Shown here: piece by piece, positions 53,028 through 60,335 of the stretch
Position numbering within the stretch: position 1 is the stretch's first letter
How the letters are laid out: the number at the start of each line of letters is the position of its first letter
From: Mixta calida
GTDB lineage: Bacteria > Pseudomonadota > Gammaproteobacteria > Enterobacterales > Enterobacteriaceae
Direction of reading: 5' to 3'
Assembly: GCF_002953215.1 (NCBI RefSeq)
Contig: NZ_CP026378.1
Coordinates: 3,144,540-3,208,539 of the forward strand
Length of the DNA: 64,000 nucleotides
Made by a program: the position numbers and the translations under genes
The notes under the pieces: generated by a model
Seen by the model: only the letters and a program-made list of their open reading frames with translations
Told to the model about the DNA's origin: nothing
Databases searched by the model: none

Positions 53028-53092
53028 AACCGCAGCGATACCCATCAAGCCTCAGGGCTAATTATTTTTTACTATCAACACAGGAGCCAGGG

Positions 53093-53238
53093 ATGAGCAT
53101 AGCCCTTTTTTAAAAATTGACGGCATTCAGGGGAATCGAAGGATGCAAACCATAAGGGCTGGATTACCCTGTCCGGTTTTAACGGTGCTGCCAGCCTGCC
53201 GGGCAATATGCAAACGGGCGGCGCAGGCCGGGTCAGCT
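53093..53238 (+). pseudogene. Remnant of hcp 5' part
   Basis: Closely matches bases 54977-55133 of the intact hcp, including the preceding 60 bases with CAGGAGCCAGGG. One T is lost from the early T-run, so the frame stops after MSIALF; further indels and a shortened glycine stretch follow. It ends where similarity switches to tktB at a GGCGCGA motif (53239). Confidence 0.9.
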
Positions 53239-53361
53239 GGCGCGACCGTCGGGATAACCACCTTTGATGAGTCGGCACCGGCGGACAAGCTGTTCGCCGA
53301 ATTCGGCTCTACCGTTGAGAATATCGTCAGCCATACGGAAGCGCTGATGAAGCCGCACTGA
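53239..53361 (+). pseudogene. Duplicated 3' end of tktB
   Basis: Encodes [20 protein letters not shown] and onward to VSHTEALMKPH with a TGA stop, matching the last 40 codons of tktB with about 13 percent of bases changed. It lacks any start and is fused to the hcp remnant. Following bases to about 53415 match the sequence after tktB and its terminator in degraded form. Confidence 0.93.
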
Positions 53362-53725
53362 GTCGGCTAAGCAATACGATCAGTAAAGAAAAATCGCGCC
53401 GCCGGCCGTGTTTTTTACGGATGACCTTTAGCGTTACGCACAGTAATCACCGGTAAGCGGCCGATTATTTAATTACAGCTTATAGTAATTAATTCTGTTA
53501 TTTATGGCGCGAAAATGATTTTAATTCAGGCGGAGCCAAACCAGCACAAATAATCGGAAACGCTAATAATGAAACGTTATCTGATCTGTTATTAACAGCC
53601 GTTATTTTTGTAATATCCCAATCCAATAACGCAGCGCAACTCACATATTTTCTGTTTTTCTCTTTCTCAATGCTGATTTTATCTTTACTTTGTTTTTCAG
53701 GAACAGGCGCAAAAGGAATTAAACC
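53362..53725 (+). other. AT-rich upstream region of module copy 2
   Basis: About 360 bases with no gene. The first ~55 bases are the diverged relic of the tktB terminator; the remainder is AT-rich and only patchily related to the region before copy 1. The conserved element CAGCGCAACTCACATATTT is at 53632-53650. Confidence 0.5.
53632..53650 (+). promoter_or_regulatory. Shared upstream element, module copy 2
   Basis: CAGCGCAACTCACATATTT, 76 bases before the second DUF3289 start, at the same distance as in copy 1. It is conserved while flanking bases have drifted, which suggests a functional promoter or regulator site. Confidence 0.45.
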
Positions 53726-54511
53726 ATGACGGAAAATCAGTCCCGCTTATCGATGGATTTGCCATGCCTGCTGTTTGCCACACGGCATGAAATGGATGAT
53801 TACTGCGCGCCCGATATGTTGTATGGCGATCTCTCTGCGGAGGTGCTGCGTCAGCAGTATCATCTGCACGATATTTCGGCACACCTTAACCCCTTTACGC
53901 ACCCTAACCGTGAGGAAAGCGCGCGTATCCTGTTTGATGAGTTCCGCTATCTGGCAGATACGTTTGCGTTCTGGGGCCCTTATAAAGGCCTGGCAAGAAC
54001 CATGATCACCCATATGCAGGATGGTAACGGCACGGTATTCAGCGATCCGCTGCTGGACCAGGCGATGGCGGAACACATTTCTATGAAAAGATCAATTCGC
54101 ACTATTTTAAGCACCCTACAAACATATATTGACTGGAACCGAAGAATTTTGCCCAAACAGGTAATTTATGATTTAAAAGAGTCCATTATGGGATCTTACC
54201 TGCCCCGATTCGACAATTTCAAAGACCGAATAAATGGGTTAGGTATTACAGTCCACGATACCTGGGCAACACATATAACATTAGAAAGCATAGAAATTGA
54301 AAACGACCGTTTTACAGCTATGATAAGCTATCATATTCAGGATCATTTTGGATTAGATAGTGAAGATATAGCTAACAATTTCTACCGCCAGTTTCGCATT
54401 TTTAGGATTTGGTTCTATCTCCAGCGCGCAAACACTTCTGTATTTAAACCGTTCATTACTGAATTGAAAATCTCCCAAAAAATCAAAGTGTCGCGCCATG
54501 AAAAAATATAG
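53726..54511 (+). CDS. DUF3289-family protein, copy 2 (intact)
   Basis: A 261-residue protein without signal peptide or obvious membrane helix. The first ~113 residues (LLFATRHEMDDYCAPDMLYG, FDEFRYLADTFAFWGPYK, MITHMQDGNGTVFSDPLLDQ) are nearly identical to copy 1. Residues about 118-165 are unrelated to it. The end has GLGITVHDTWATHITLES, the pattern HIQDHFGLD and FYRQFRIFRIWFYLQR, with several His/Asp that could be catalytic. It belongs to DUF3289 (YPO3983-like), a gammaproteobacterial family of unknown function. Its place before DUF943 and hcp suggests a type VI secretion cargo, which is inference. Confidence 0.82.
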   Translation: MTENQSRLSMDLPCLLFATRHEMDDYCAPDMLYGDLSAEVLRQQYHLHDISAHLNPFTHPNREESARILFDEFRYLADTFAFWGPYKGLARTMITHMQDGNGTVFSDPLLDQAMAEHISMKRSIRTILSTLQTYIDWNRRILPKQVIYDLKESIMGSYLPRFDNFKDRINGLGITVHDTWATHITLESIEIENDRFTAMISYHIQDHFGLDSEDIANNFYRQFRIFRIWFYLQRANTSVFKPFITELKISQKIKVSRHEKI

Positions 54512-54911
54512 ATATTTATTTATCTTTTCTTTATTACTGTTTTTCTTTAGGTTATTACTTCCGGTTAAAATTATCGGCGTGCATAAGTTAGGTGAGACAT
54601 CAACAATCGTTATTGTCAAAAATTTCCCCTTAACGCGGATGGGGAAAATATCCTGGTGGCAGCAGCATCAATCTGAGCTACACAGAAAATGGCCGTTTAT
54701 CGGCTCAGTGAAAAATCACAGAATATTATTCTTCCAGGCTGATTATCAAAAAGACTCCGGTACCGATCAGGACAGCGATCTTCTTTGCTTTGAAGAGATG
54801 GCTACCGAACAAAACTGCATCTCCAAAGAGAACCGTCCGCTCATTATCAGACGTTATCCTGATGGACATATCGAGTATGAAACGGAAAGCATTCTGCGGC
54901 GCTTCTATTAA
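54498..54911 (+). CDS. DUF943-family protein, copy 2
   Basis: A 137-residue protein with one N-terminal membrane helix (residues about 6-22, FIFSLLLFFFRLLLP) and an outward domain with VKIIGVHKLGETSTIVIVKN. The last ~60 residues from DSDLLCFEEMATEQNCIS match copy 1 almost exactly. The start lies 14 bases inside the end of the DUF3289 gene, so the two are translationally coupled. Such pairing is common for effector/immunity genes; an immunity role is a hypothesis. It is followed 65 bases later by hcp. Confidence 0.82.
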   Translation: MKKYRYLFIFSLLLFFFRLLLPVKIIGVHKLGETSTIVIVKNFPLTRMGKISWWQQHQSELHRKWPFIGSVKNHRILFFQADYQKDSGTDQDSDLLCFEEMATEQNCISKENRPLIIRRYPDGHIEYETESILRRFY

Positions 54912-54976
54912 AACCGCAGCGATACCCATCAAGCCTCAGGGCTAATTATTTTTTACTATCAACACAGGAGCCAGGG

Positions 54977-55459
54977 ATGAGCATTGACCTTTTTTTAAAA
55001 ATTGACGGCATTCAGGGGGAATCGAAGGATGCAAACCATAAGGGCTGGATTACCCTGTCCAGTTTTAACTGGGGTGCCAGCCAGCCGGGCAATATGCAAA
55101 CGGGCGGCGGCGGCGGCGCAGGCCGGGTCACCTGGCGCGATCTCACGGTTAACGCGCCCGTCGATCGGGCAACGCCTGCGGTAACACGTTATCTTGCCGC
55201 CGGCAGGCATATCACTAAAGTTGAGCTTTCCGCCTGCAAGGCAGGCGATCCGCAAATGGAATATATGCGCATCACGCTTGAAGAAGTGCTGTTAACGAAC
55301 ATCAGCTACAGCGGCTCCACGGGCGGAGAGCAAATCAATATGGCTTACCATTTCCAGGCAGCCAGAGTACGTCAGCAGTACTGGGAGCAAACGGAAAGAG
55401 GCGGCAAAGGCGCCGAAACAGCATCGGGCTGGAACCTCAAAGAAAATAAAGAGCTGTAA
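54977..55459 (+). CDS. hcp: Hcp-family type VI secretion protein
   Basis: A 160-residue Hcp, the ring-forming tube subunit and cargo carrier of type VI secretion. MSIDLFLKIDGIQGESKDA and NHKGWITLSSFNWG are the classic start; GGGGGAGRVTWRDLTV and TGGEQINMAYHFQAARVRQQ follow. It is an orphan here: no tss/tag genes are nearby, so it must use an apparatus encoded elsewhere. A good ribosome-binding site (CAGGAG) precedes it. A broken copy of its first 150 bases lies at 53093. It contains GGCGCGATC (55134-55142), the microhomology proposed for the duplication. Confidence 0.93.
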   Translation: MSIDLFLKIDGIQGESKDANHKGWITLSSFNWGASQPGNMQTGGGGGAGRVTWRDLTVNAPVDRATPAVTRYLAAGRHITKVELSACKAGDPQMEYMRITLEEVLLTNISYSGSTGGEQINMAYHFQAARVRQQYWEQTERGGKGAETASGWNLKENKEL

Positions 55460-55742
55460 CCTTCATTTCCCTGCCGCGTACAGGCTGCGCGGCTTGTTTG
55501 ATAAAACAGGCGGCTTCCCGTCCGCTCTCAGCCGCTCTTCCAGCTTCATCAGCGGCCTTATCCCATCCATTTAATGAATTGCGGCCTGCGGTAACACAGC
55601 GTTTGACAAAGTGGGGCCCTGCGCAAACCGAATCGCCGGCCATCAGGCGCTGAAGTTAAGCGGCAAAAAATAGTGTTGTTCCCCCTTTCCGTCGGCGGGA
55701 AAGCGATTACTATAATTTACCTTTCGCTTAACCTGATGGATA
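55460..55742. other. Gap between hcp and ampH, possible gene remnants on minus strand
   Basis: About 280 bases with no complete gene. On the minus strand a stretch reading FVKRCVTAGRNSLNGWDKAA (around 55610-55550) and, in another frame, MKLEERLRADGKPPVLSNKP (55549-55490) look protein-like but are broken by a frame change and ends. I do not recognise them. They may be debris of an older insertion. Confidence 0.3.
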
Positions 55743-56948
55743 TTGTCTCCGTTGAAAACTCGTTTTTATCTGCTGGCCGCTCTCTTCGCTACGCTGCCGC
55801 TACGTAGCCAGGCCGCGACGACCCCGTCGCCCGATCCTCTGTTGGCTTCACAAATCGTGGATCGCTATGCCGAACATATCTTTTACGGCAGCGCCGCTAC
55901 CGGTATGGCGCTGGTAGCGATAGACGGCAACCAGCGCGTTTTCGCCAGCTTCGGCGAAACCCGTCCCGGCAATCAGACACGCCCGCAGAAAGATTCCCTG
56001 ATTCGCATCGCCTCGCTCAGTAAACTGATGACCAGCGAAGTGATGCTGAAAATGGCCGAACAGGGGCGCATTCAGCTGGAAGATCCGCTGGCGAAATACG
56101 CGCCGCCGGGCATGCGCGTGCCCGATTATGCCGGTCAACCGATGCGCCTGATCCATCTTTCGACCCATACCAGCGGCCTGCCGCGCGAACAGCCCGGCGG
56201 TAAAGCGGGCCGTCCGGTTTTCGTCTGGCCGACTAAAAGCGATCGCTGGAGCTGGCTGCAACAGGCGCGGCTGACGACGCCGCCCGGCGTACGCGCCGCC
56301 TACTCGAACCTGGCTTATGATTTGCTGGCGGACGCGTTGTCACGCGCGGCGGGCACGCCTTATCCCGCGCTGTTTCGTCAGCTGATTACGCGTCCGCTGG
56401 GGATGAAAGACACCACTTTCACCCCTTCGCCGGAGCAGTGCGGACGGCTAATGGTGCCGGCGCGCGGCGCCAGCCCTTGCAGCAATACGCTGGCCGCCAT
56501 CGGCAGCGGCGGCGTCTATTCAACGCCGGAAGATATGGGCCGCTGGATGCAGCAGTTCCTGAATTCGGACATTAACGTGCGCACGCCGCAGATCGATCGT
56601 CTGCAAACGCTGATCTATCAGCGTAGCCAGCTGACGAAGGTGGAAGGCATGGATGTGCCCGGCAAGGCGGAAGCGCTGGGTATGGGCTGGGTCTATATCG
56701 CGCCGGCCGACGGTCATCCGGGCATTATTCAGAAAACCGGCGGCGGCGGCGGCTTTATCACCTATATGGCGATGGTGCCGCAGCATAACGTCGGCGTGTT
56801 CGTGGTGGTGACGCGTACCAATCTGACGCGCTTCCGCGCCATGAGCGACGGGGTTAACGATCTGCTGAGCGAGCTGGTCGGCAACAAAACGGGATCGCCG
56901 ATGATGGTGCAGGCGATTGGTCAGGGCGGCGAGTCCGCTTCCCGCTAA
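55743..56948 (+). CDS. ampH: Penicillin-binding protein AmpH
   Basis: A periplasmic D-Ala-D-Ala carboxypeptidase/endopeptidase of the class C beta-lactamase fold, about 400 residues (E. coli 385). The signal peptide is YLLAALFATLPLRSQAA. The catalytic S-x-x-K is SLSK in RIASLSKLMTSEVM, the second motif is AAYSNLAYDLLADAL, and KTGGGGGFITYMAMVP is the third. The start is unusual: no ATG or GTG fits. TTG at 55752 aligns with the E. coli start (LKTRF for MKRSL); TTG at 55743 is the earlier option. It trims peptidoglycan and helps its recycling. Confidence 0.93.
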   Translation: MSPLKTRFYLLAALFATLPLRSQAATTPSPDPLLASQIVDRYAEHIFYGSAATGMALVAIDGNQRVFASFGETRPGNQTRPQKDSLIRIASLSKLMTSEVMLKMAEQGRIQLEDPLAKYAPPGMRVPDYAGQPMRLIHLSTHTSGLPREQPGGKAGRPVFVWPTKSDRWSWLQQARLTTPPGVRAAYSNLAYDLLADALSRAAGTPYPALFRQLITRPLGMKDTTFTPSPEQCGRLMVPARGASPCSNTLAAIGSGGVYSTPEDMGRWMQQFLNSDINVRTPQIDRLQTLIYQRSQLTKVEGMDVPGKAEALGMGWVYIAPADGHPGIIQKTGGGGGFITYMAMVPQHNVGVFVVVTRTNLTRFRAMSDGVNDLLSELVGNKTGSPMMVQAIGQGGESASR

Positions 56949-56949
56949 T

Positions 56950-58029
56950 TCACCCCTCCTGCGGCGCAGGGGGCGGCGTCGGGCGCTGGCTGACCCACAG
57001 CGTCGGCCAGTCGTCGCTGCCGTGCCAGGCGTCGCAGGTACTCTCTTCCGCATACTCCGCCAGAACGAACTCCTGCCCGTTAAACTGCCAGCGCGTGGCG
57101 TTGCCGCAGTCGCCTAATCCCCGGCCTTTCGCAAAGGTGTAGAGCTGTCCGGTGGCGACGTCATAGTCGGCGTTGATAATTTCCATCTGTTTTTCGCTGC
57201 GCGTCGGCGGGACGAACGGCAGCGTCAGCGTCAGGCCGCGCGCCAGGTAAGGCTGTGTGCGCGTCACTTCAAAAGCAAGATCGATCATGTTGTAGGCGCC
57301 CATTTCGCAGCTGACCAACAGCAATGCTTTGCTGTCGGTCAACGGCGCCACGCTCACTTCGCGACGCATCGGGTCGAGCGAACACTCATCGGCGTTGACG
57401 CGCCAGGTGCCGAAATCGATCAGTCCGGTCGTTTCTTCGCGCGTCAGCGCGGCGGGAGGCCGCTCTGGCGTGCGTAACATGGGCGGCGCAGGCTCCGGCG
57501 GCACATCCGTGGCGGGGCGATTGCCGCGCTTAATCCAGGCGCTCAGGCTACCGACGCGTCCCTGAATATCATCCATTAACAGCAGCGCCGCTTTTAATCC
57601 ATGCAGCGAAATGGTTGCCTGCGGCCGCCATGTCACCTGAATATTATCGGCGTTCATGATCTGCCCCAGAAACTCGTCGATGGCGATGGCGTGCGCCGTC
57701 GCCAGATGGTGCGGTTCGACCGTCCAGTGTTTAAAATCGGGCCTGAGACGCTGCTGATCGAGCAATAAATTATCCTGTAACGCCGCGCCCTTCAGCTCGC
57801 CCGTATAACGGTTGCCGTAGTCGATGCGCAACAACGGACGATCGTTGACGCCGGCATGGCGGGAAAGGGTCATCACCAGGCCATTATCGCCGGGAATATT
57901 ACGCGCCACACAATAATTAAGGTTATTACAGGTGATCTGCCAGTCGGTAAATGTTTTCTGCAACGGCGCCGCCTGCGCGCTGGCAATAAAAAGAAAAGGC
58001 AACAACAGCGATTTCATCCAGTAAGGCAT
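56950..58029 (-). CDS. DUF1176 exported protein
   Basis: A 359-residue protein with an N-terminal signal peptide (MKSLLLPFLFIASAQA) and the DUF1176 pattern TFTDWQITCNNLNYCVARNI near the start. Six or more cysteines in the mature part suggest disulfide bonds. A Pro-rich linker lies around residues 175-205, and the end reads QRPTPPPAPQEG. It is convergent with ampH, with stop codons two bases apart. ATG at 58017 is an alternative start. The family has no known function and is probably periplasmic. Confidence 0.85.
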   Translation of the reverse strand: MPYWMKSLLLPFLFIASAQAAPLQKTFTDWQITCNNLNYCVARNIPGDNGLVMTLSRHAGVNDRPLLRIDYGNRYTGELKGAALQDNLLLDQQRLRPDFKHWTVEPHHLATAHAIAIDEFLGQIMNADNIQVTWRPQATISLHGLKAALLLMDDIQGRVGSLSAWIKRGNRPATDVPPEPAPPMLRTPERPPAALTREETTGLIDFGTWRVNADECSLDPMRREVSVAPLTDSKALLLVSCEMGAYNMIDLAFEVTRTQPYLARGLTLTLPFVPPTRSEKQMEIINADYDVATGQLYTFAKGRGLGDCGNATRWQFNGQEFVLAEYAEESTCDAWHGSDDWPTLWVSQRPTPPPAPQEG

Positions 58030-58227
58030 TTAATGACCCGATCCCTAAATTAATTCATTGATGATAGCGCAACGACGACGGTTCAACATGCCTTTCTCCC
58101 GCCGCGCGGGAAAACAGGCCGGAAGCGTCTTTGAACAAACCAGGGTTTAACGTAACGGCATGATTCATCATCCTTTGCCCTCCGCGCGAGCTCAATCAGA
58201 TTTCTCGGACTCTGCGGCGGCGTCACA

Positions 58228-58265
58228 AACGGTCAAATACGCATAAACGGGCATAACCGGTCATA
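58228..58265 (+). promoter_or_regulatory. Direct-repeat cluster, possible DeoR-type operator
   Basis: Three related elements, AACGGTCAAA, AACGGGCATA and AACCGGTCATA, follow each other within 38 bases, the last two ten bases apart. DeoR-family repressors often bind such repeats ahead of sugar operons. The assignment is tentative. Confidence 0.4.
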
Positions 58266-58335
58266 TTATTTTTCCTGCCAAAAAGATTTCGCTGTGGCAT
58301 TAATAGAAGCTCAACGGCAAAACAGGGGGGATATT

Positions 58336-58351
58336 TGTGACAAAAGTCACA
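58336..58351 (+). promoter_or_regulatory. CRP binding site (perfect core)
   Basis: TGTGACAAAAGTCACA matches the TGTGA-N6-TCACA consensus exactly, with AT-rich flanks (ATTT left, CTTAAAT right). Its centre lies about 38 bases before a CATAAT hexamer, compatible with direct activation of the regulator/transport operon when glucose is absent. Confidence 0.8.
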
Positions 58352-58498
58352 CTTAAATGAAATAAGAAGCTTCTTTTGCATAATTAGCAGGAAGCCGCTC
58401 ACTTATTTACCCGTCGCGTTTTTCTCGCCCCTGGAGTTTTGTCCAGGGCACATTTTGCGATCCCGCTATCCATTACTTTTATTGCACCGGAGGAAATC

Positions 58499-59329
58499 AT
58501 GTTGCCTGTTGAACGTCAGCGAAAAATCATTGAGGAATTAAATCTAAATGGTCGGGTGCTGGTCGCCGAACTGGTTAAATTATGTCGCGTCTCGCAGGAA
58601 ACGATTCGCCGCGACCTGAGTCAGCTGGAAAGAAGCGGTATTTTACAGCGTAGCCACGGCGGCGCGGTAATTAATCGACGACGCCAGGGAAATAATAACC
58701 ATAGCCGTAATTTGCATAATGAAAACGAGGCGACTTTCCGCCAACGCATGAATGAAAACGAACAGCCCAAAATGCAGATCGCTAAGCGCGCCCTTGATTT
58801 TATTTCGGTCGGCGACTGCCTGCTGCTCGACAGCAGCACCACCTGCTGGTTTCTGGCGCGGCAGCTGCCCGATATTGAGCTGACCGTATTAACCAATTCC
58901 CTGCGCACGATTCAGGCGCTGGCGGTAAAAAGCCATATTCGCACCATTTGTCTTGGTGGCGAATATTCCGACCGCTACGAAGATTTTCATGGCGTGGTGG
59001 CGGAATTACCGTTAAAGGAATTTTTGATCAATAAAATCTTTTTTTCCTGTAGCGGGATGGGCGGCGACGGTTATTTACGCGAAGGCAACGAAAATGGCGC
59101 GCATTTAAAACAGCAGATGCTGCTGGCCGCCGAAAGAAAATATCTGCTGATGGACGCCAGCAAATTTTCCCGGCCCTCTTTCGCCCGAATTTGCCATTAC
59201 CGCGATGTGGATTTTCTGATTACCGACAGCCTGAAAGATAAAGCTTTACAGCAGGAACTGGCGTGGAACGGCGTGAACGTTATCGATTGTTCACAGCGTT
59301 CGCAGTCCGTACAGCTGATTAATTACTGA
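58499..59329 (+). CDS. DeoR-family transcriptional regulator
   Basis: A 276-residue sugar-operon regulator. The N-terminal helix-turn-helix holds ERQRKIIEELNLNGRVLVAE and VSQETIRRDLSQLERSGIL. The C-terminal DeoRC phosphosugar-sensing domain has DSSTTCWFLARQL, LTNSLRTIQAL, FSCSGMGGDGYLREGNE and MDASKFSRPSFARI. It starts at ATG 58499 after GGAGGAAATC; an upstream in-frame ATG is unlikely. It is followed 20 bases later by the binding-protein gene, so it is the first gene of the operon and probably represses it until a phosphorylated sugar binds. Confidence 0.9.
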   Translation: MLPVERQRKIIEELNLNGRVLVAELVKLCRVSQETIRRDLSQLERSGILQRSHGGAVINRRRQGNNNHSRNLHNENEATFRQRMNENEQPKMQIAKRALDFISVGDCLLLDSSTTCWFLARQLPDIELTVLTNSLRTIQALAVKSHIRTICLGGEYSDRYEDFHGVVAELPLKEFLINKIFFSCSGMGGDGYLREGNENGAHLKQQMLLAAERKYLLMDASKFSRPSFARICHYRDVDFLITDSLKDKALQQELAWNGVNVIDCSQRSQSVQLINY

Positions 59330-59349
59330 CGCAACCCGACGGAGATACG

Positions 59350-60333
59350 ATGAAAAAAAACCTTACCCTCTGTGCCCTGCTCGCGCTGTTCGCTGCCTCT
59401 CCGGCTTTCGCCGCCGAAAAACTGCGTATGGGCATCGTGGTGAAAATCGGCGGCATTCCCTGGTTCAACGCAATGGAGGCAGGCATTAAAAGCGAGGCGG
59501 CGAAACGCGGCATCGACGCCTGGCAGGTTGGCCCCACCGCCGCCGATCCAGCGCTGCAGGTGCGCGCCATCGAAGATCTGATTGCGCAAAAGGTCGATAT
59601 CATCGGCGTGGTGCCCAACGATCCGCAGGTGCTGGAGCCGGTGCTGAAGCGCGCCCACGACGCCGGCATCAAAATCATCACCCATGAGTCGCCCGGTCAA
59701 AAATATGCCGACTGGGATTTCGAACTGATCGACGCCGATACCCACGGCATCAACCATATGAAGGCGCTGGCGCAGTGCATGCATGAAGAGGGCAAGTACG
59801 CCATGTACGTCGGCAGCCTGACGGTGCCGCTGCATCAGCAGTGGACCGACGCAGCGCTGAAATATCAGCAGCAGCATTATCCCAAAATGCAGCTGGTGAC
59901 GGATAAATTCGGCGTCGGCGAATCGCTGGATGACTCCATCCGCACCACCAACGAGCTGATGTCCAAGTATCCCGATCTGAAAGGCATTATGGCGTTCGGA
60001 TCGCAGGGGCCGATCGGTGCGGGCCGCGCGGTGCTGAACCGCAATAAAACCAAACAGATCTGCGTAATCGGCGCGTTCAGTCCGGGCCAGGGCGCTTCGC
60101 TGGTGAAGCGTGACGCCATTAAAGGCGGCTTTATCTGGAACCCGATGACCGCTGGTGAAGTCTTCGTGCGCATCGCCGACATGATGCAGAAAAAAGAGCC
60201 GATTACCGACGGCATGACCATCGAAGGCCTGGGCAGCGTCAAGGTAGACGCCGCCAACCATACGCTGCTCGGCAACAATAGCGAAAGTCTGGATAAAGCC
60301 AACCTGCCGAAGCTGGTCAAAATGGGGCTGTAA
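59350..60333 (+). CDS. Sugar ABC transporter periplasmic binding protein
   Basis: A 327-residue RbsB/LsrB-type binding protein (Peripla_BP_4). The signal peptide LTLCALLALFAASPAFA is cut before AEKLRMGI. Typical parts are KIGGIPWFNAMEAGIKSEAA, AIEDLIAQKVDIIGVVPND and GAFSPGQGASLVKRDAIKGG; the end GLGSVKV recalls LsrB. It captures the sugar for the downstream ATPase and two permeases. The ligand cannot be read from sequence; a pentose, ketohexose or similar is likely given the epimerase at the end of the operon. Confidence 0.9.
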   Translation: MKKNLTLCALLALFAASPAFAAEKLRMGIVVKIGGIPWFNAMEAGIKSEAAKRGIDAWQVGPTAADPALQVRAIEDLIAQKVDIIGVVPNDPQVLEPVLKRAHDAGIKIITHESPGQKYADWDFELIDADTHGINHMKALAQCMHEEGKYAMYVGSLTVPLHQQWTDAALKYQQQHYPKMQLVTDKFGVGESLDDSIRTTNELMSKYPDLKGIMAFGSQGPIGAGRAVLNRNKTKQICVIGAFSPGQGASLVKRDAIKGGFIWNPMTAGEVFVRIADMMQKKEPITDGMTIEGLGSVKVDAANHTLLGNNSESLDKANLPKLVKMGL

Positions 60334-60335
60334 CC

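Larger units (their letters stand above)
58030..58498 (+). other. Regulatory region upstream of the DeoR-type regulator
   Basis: About 470 bases with no gene. It contains a repeat cluster at 58228-58265, a perfect CRP consensus at 58336-58351 and a CATAAT -10-like hexamer at 58379-58384. A ribosome-binding site GGAGGAAA precedes the regulator ATG. Both the DUF1176 promoter and the sugar-operon promoter must lie here. Confidence 0.5.

Noticed and set aside
53143-53361. 72-codon open frame joining the hcp remnant to the tktB fragment as a new fusion gene
   Set aside because: The hcp-derived part is out of the hcp frame, there is no ribosome-binding site, and both parts are decayed relics. Expression cannot be excluded but is not supported.
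51560-55742. Insertion sequence or prophage carrying the hcp modules
   Set aside because: No transposase, integrase, terminal inverted repeats or tRNA attachment site was found; the arrangement is explained by tandem duplication.
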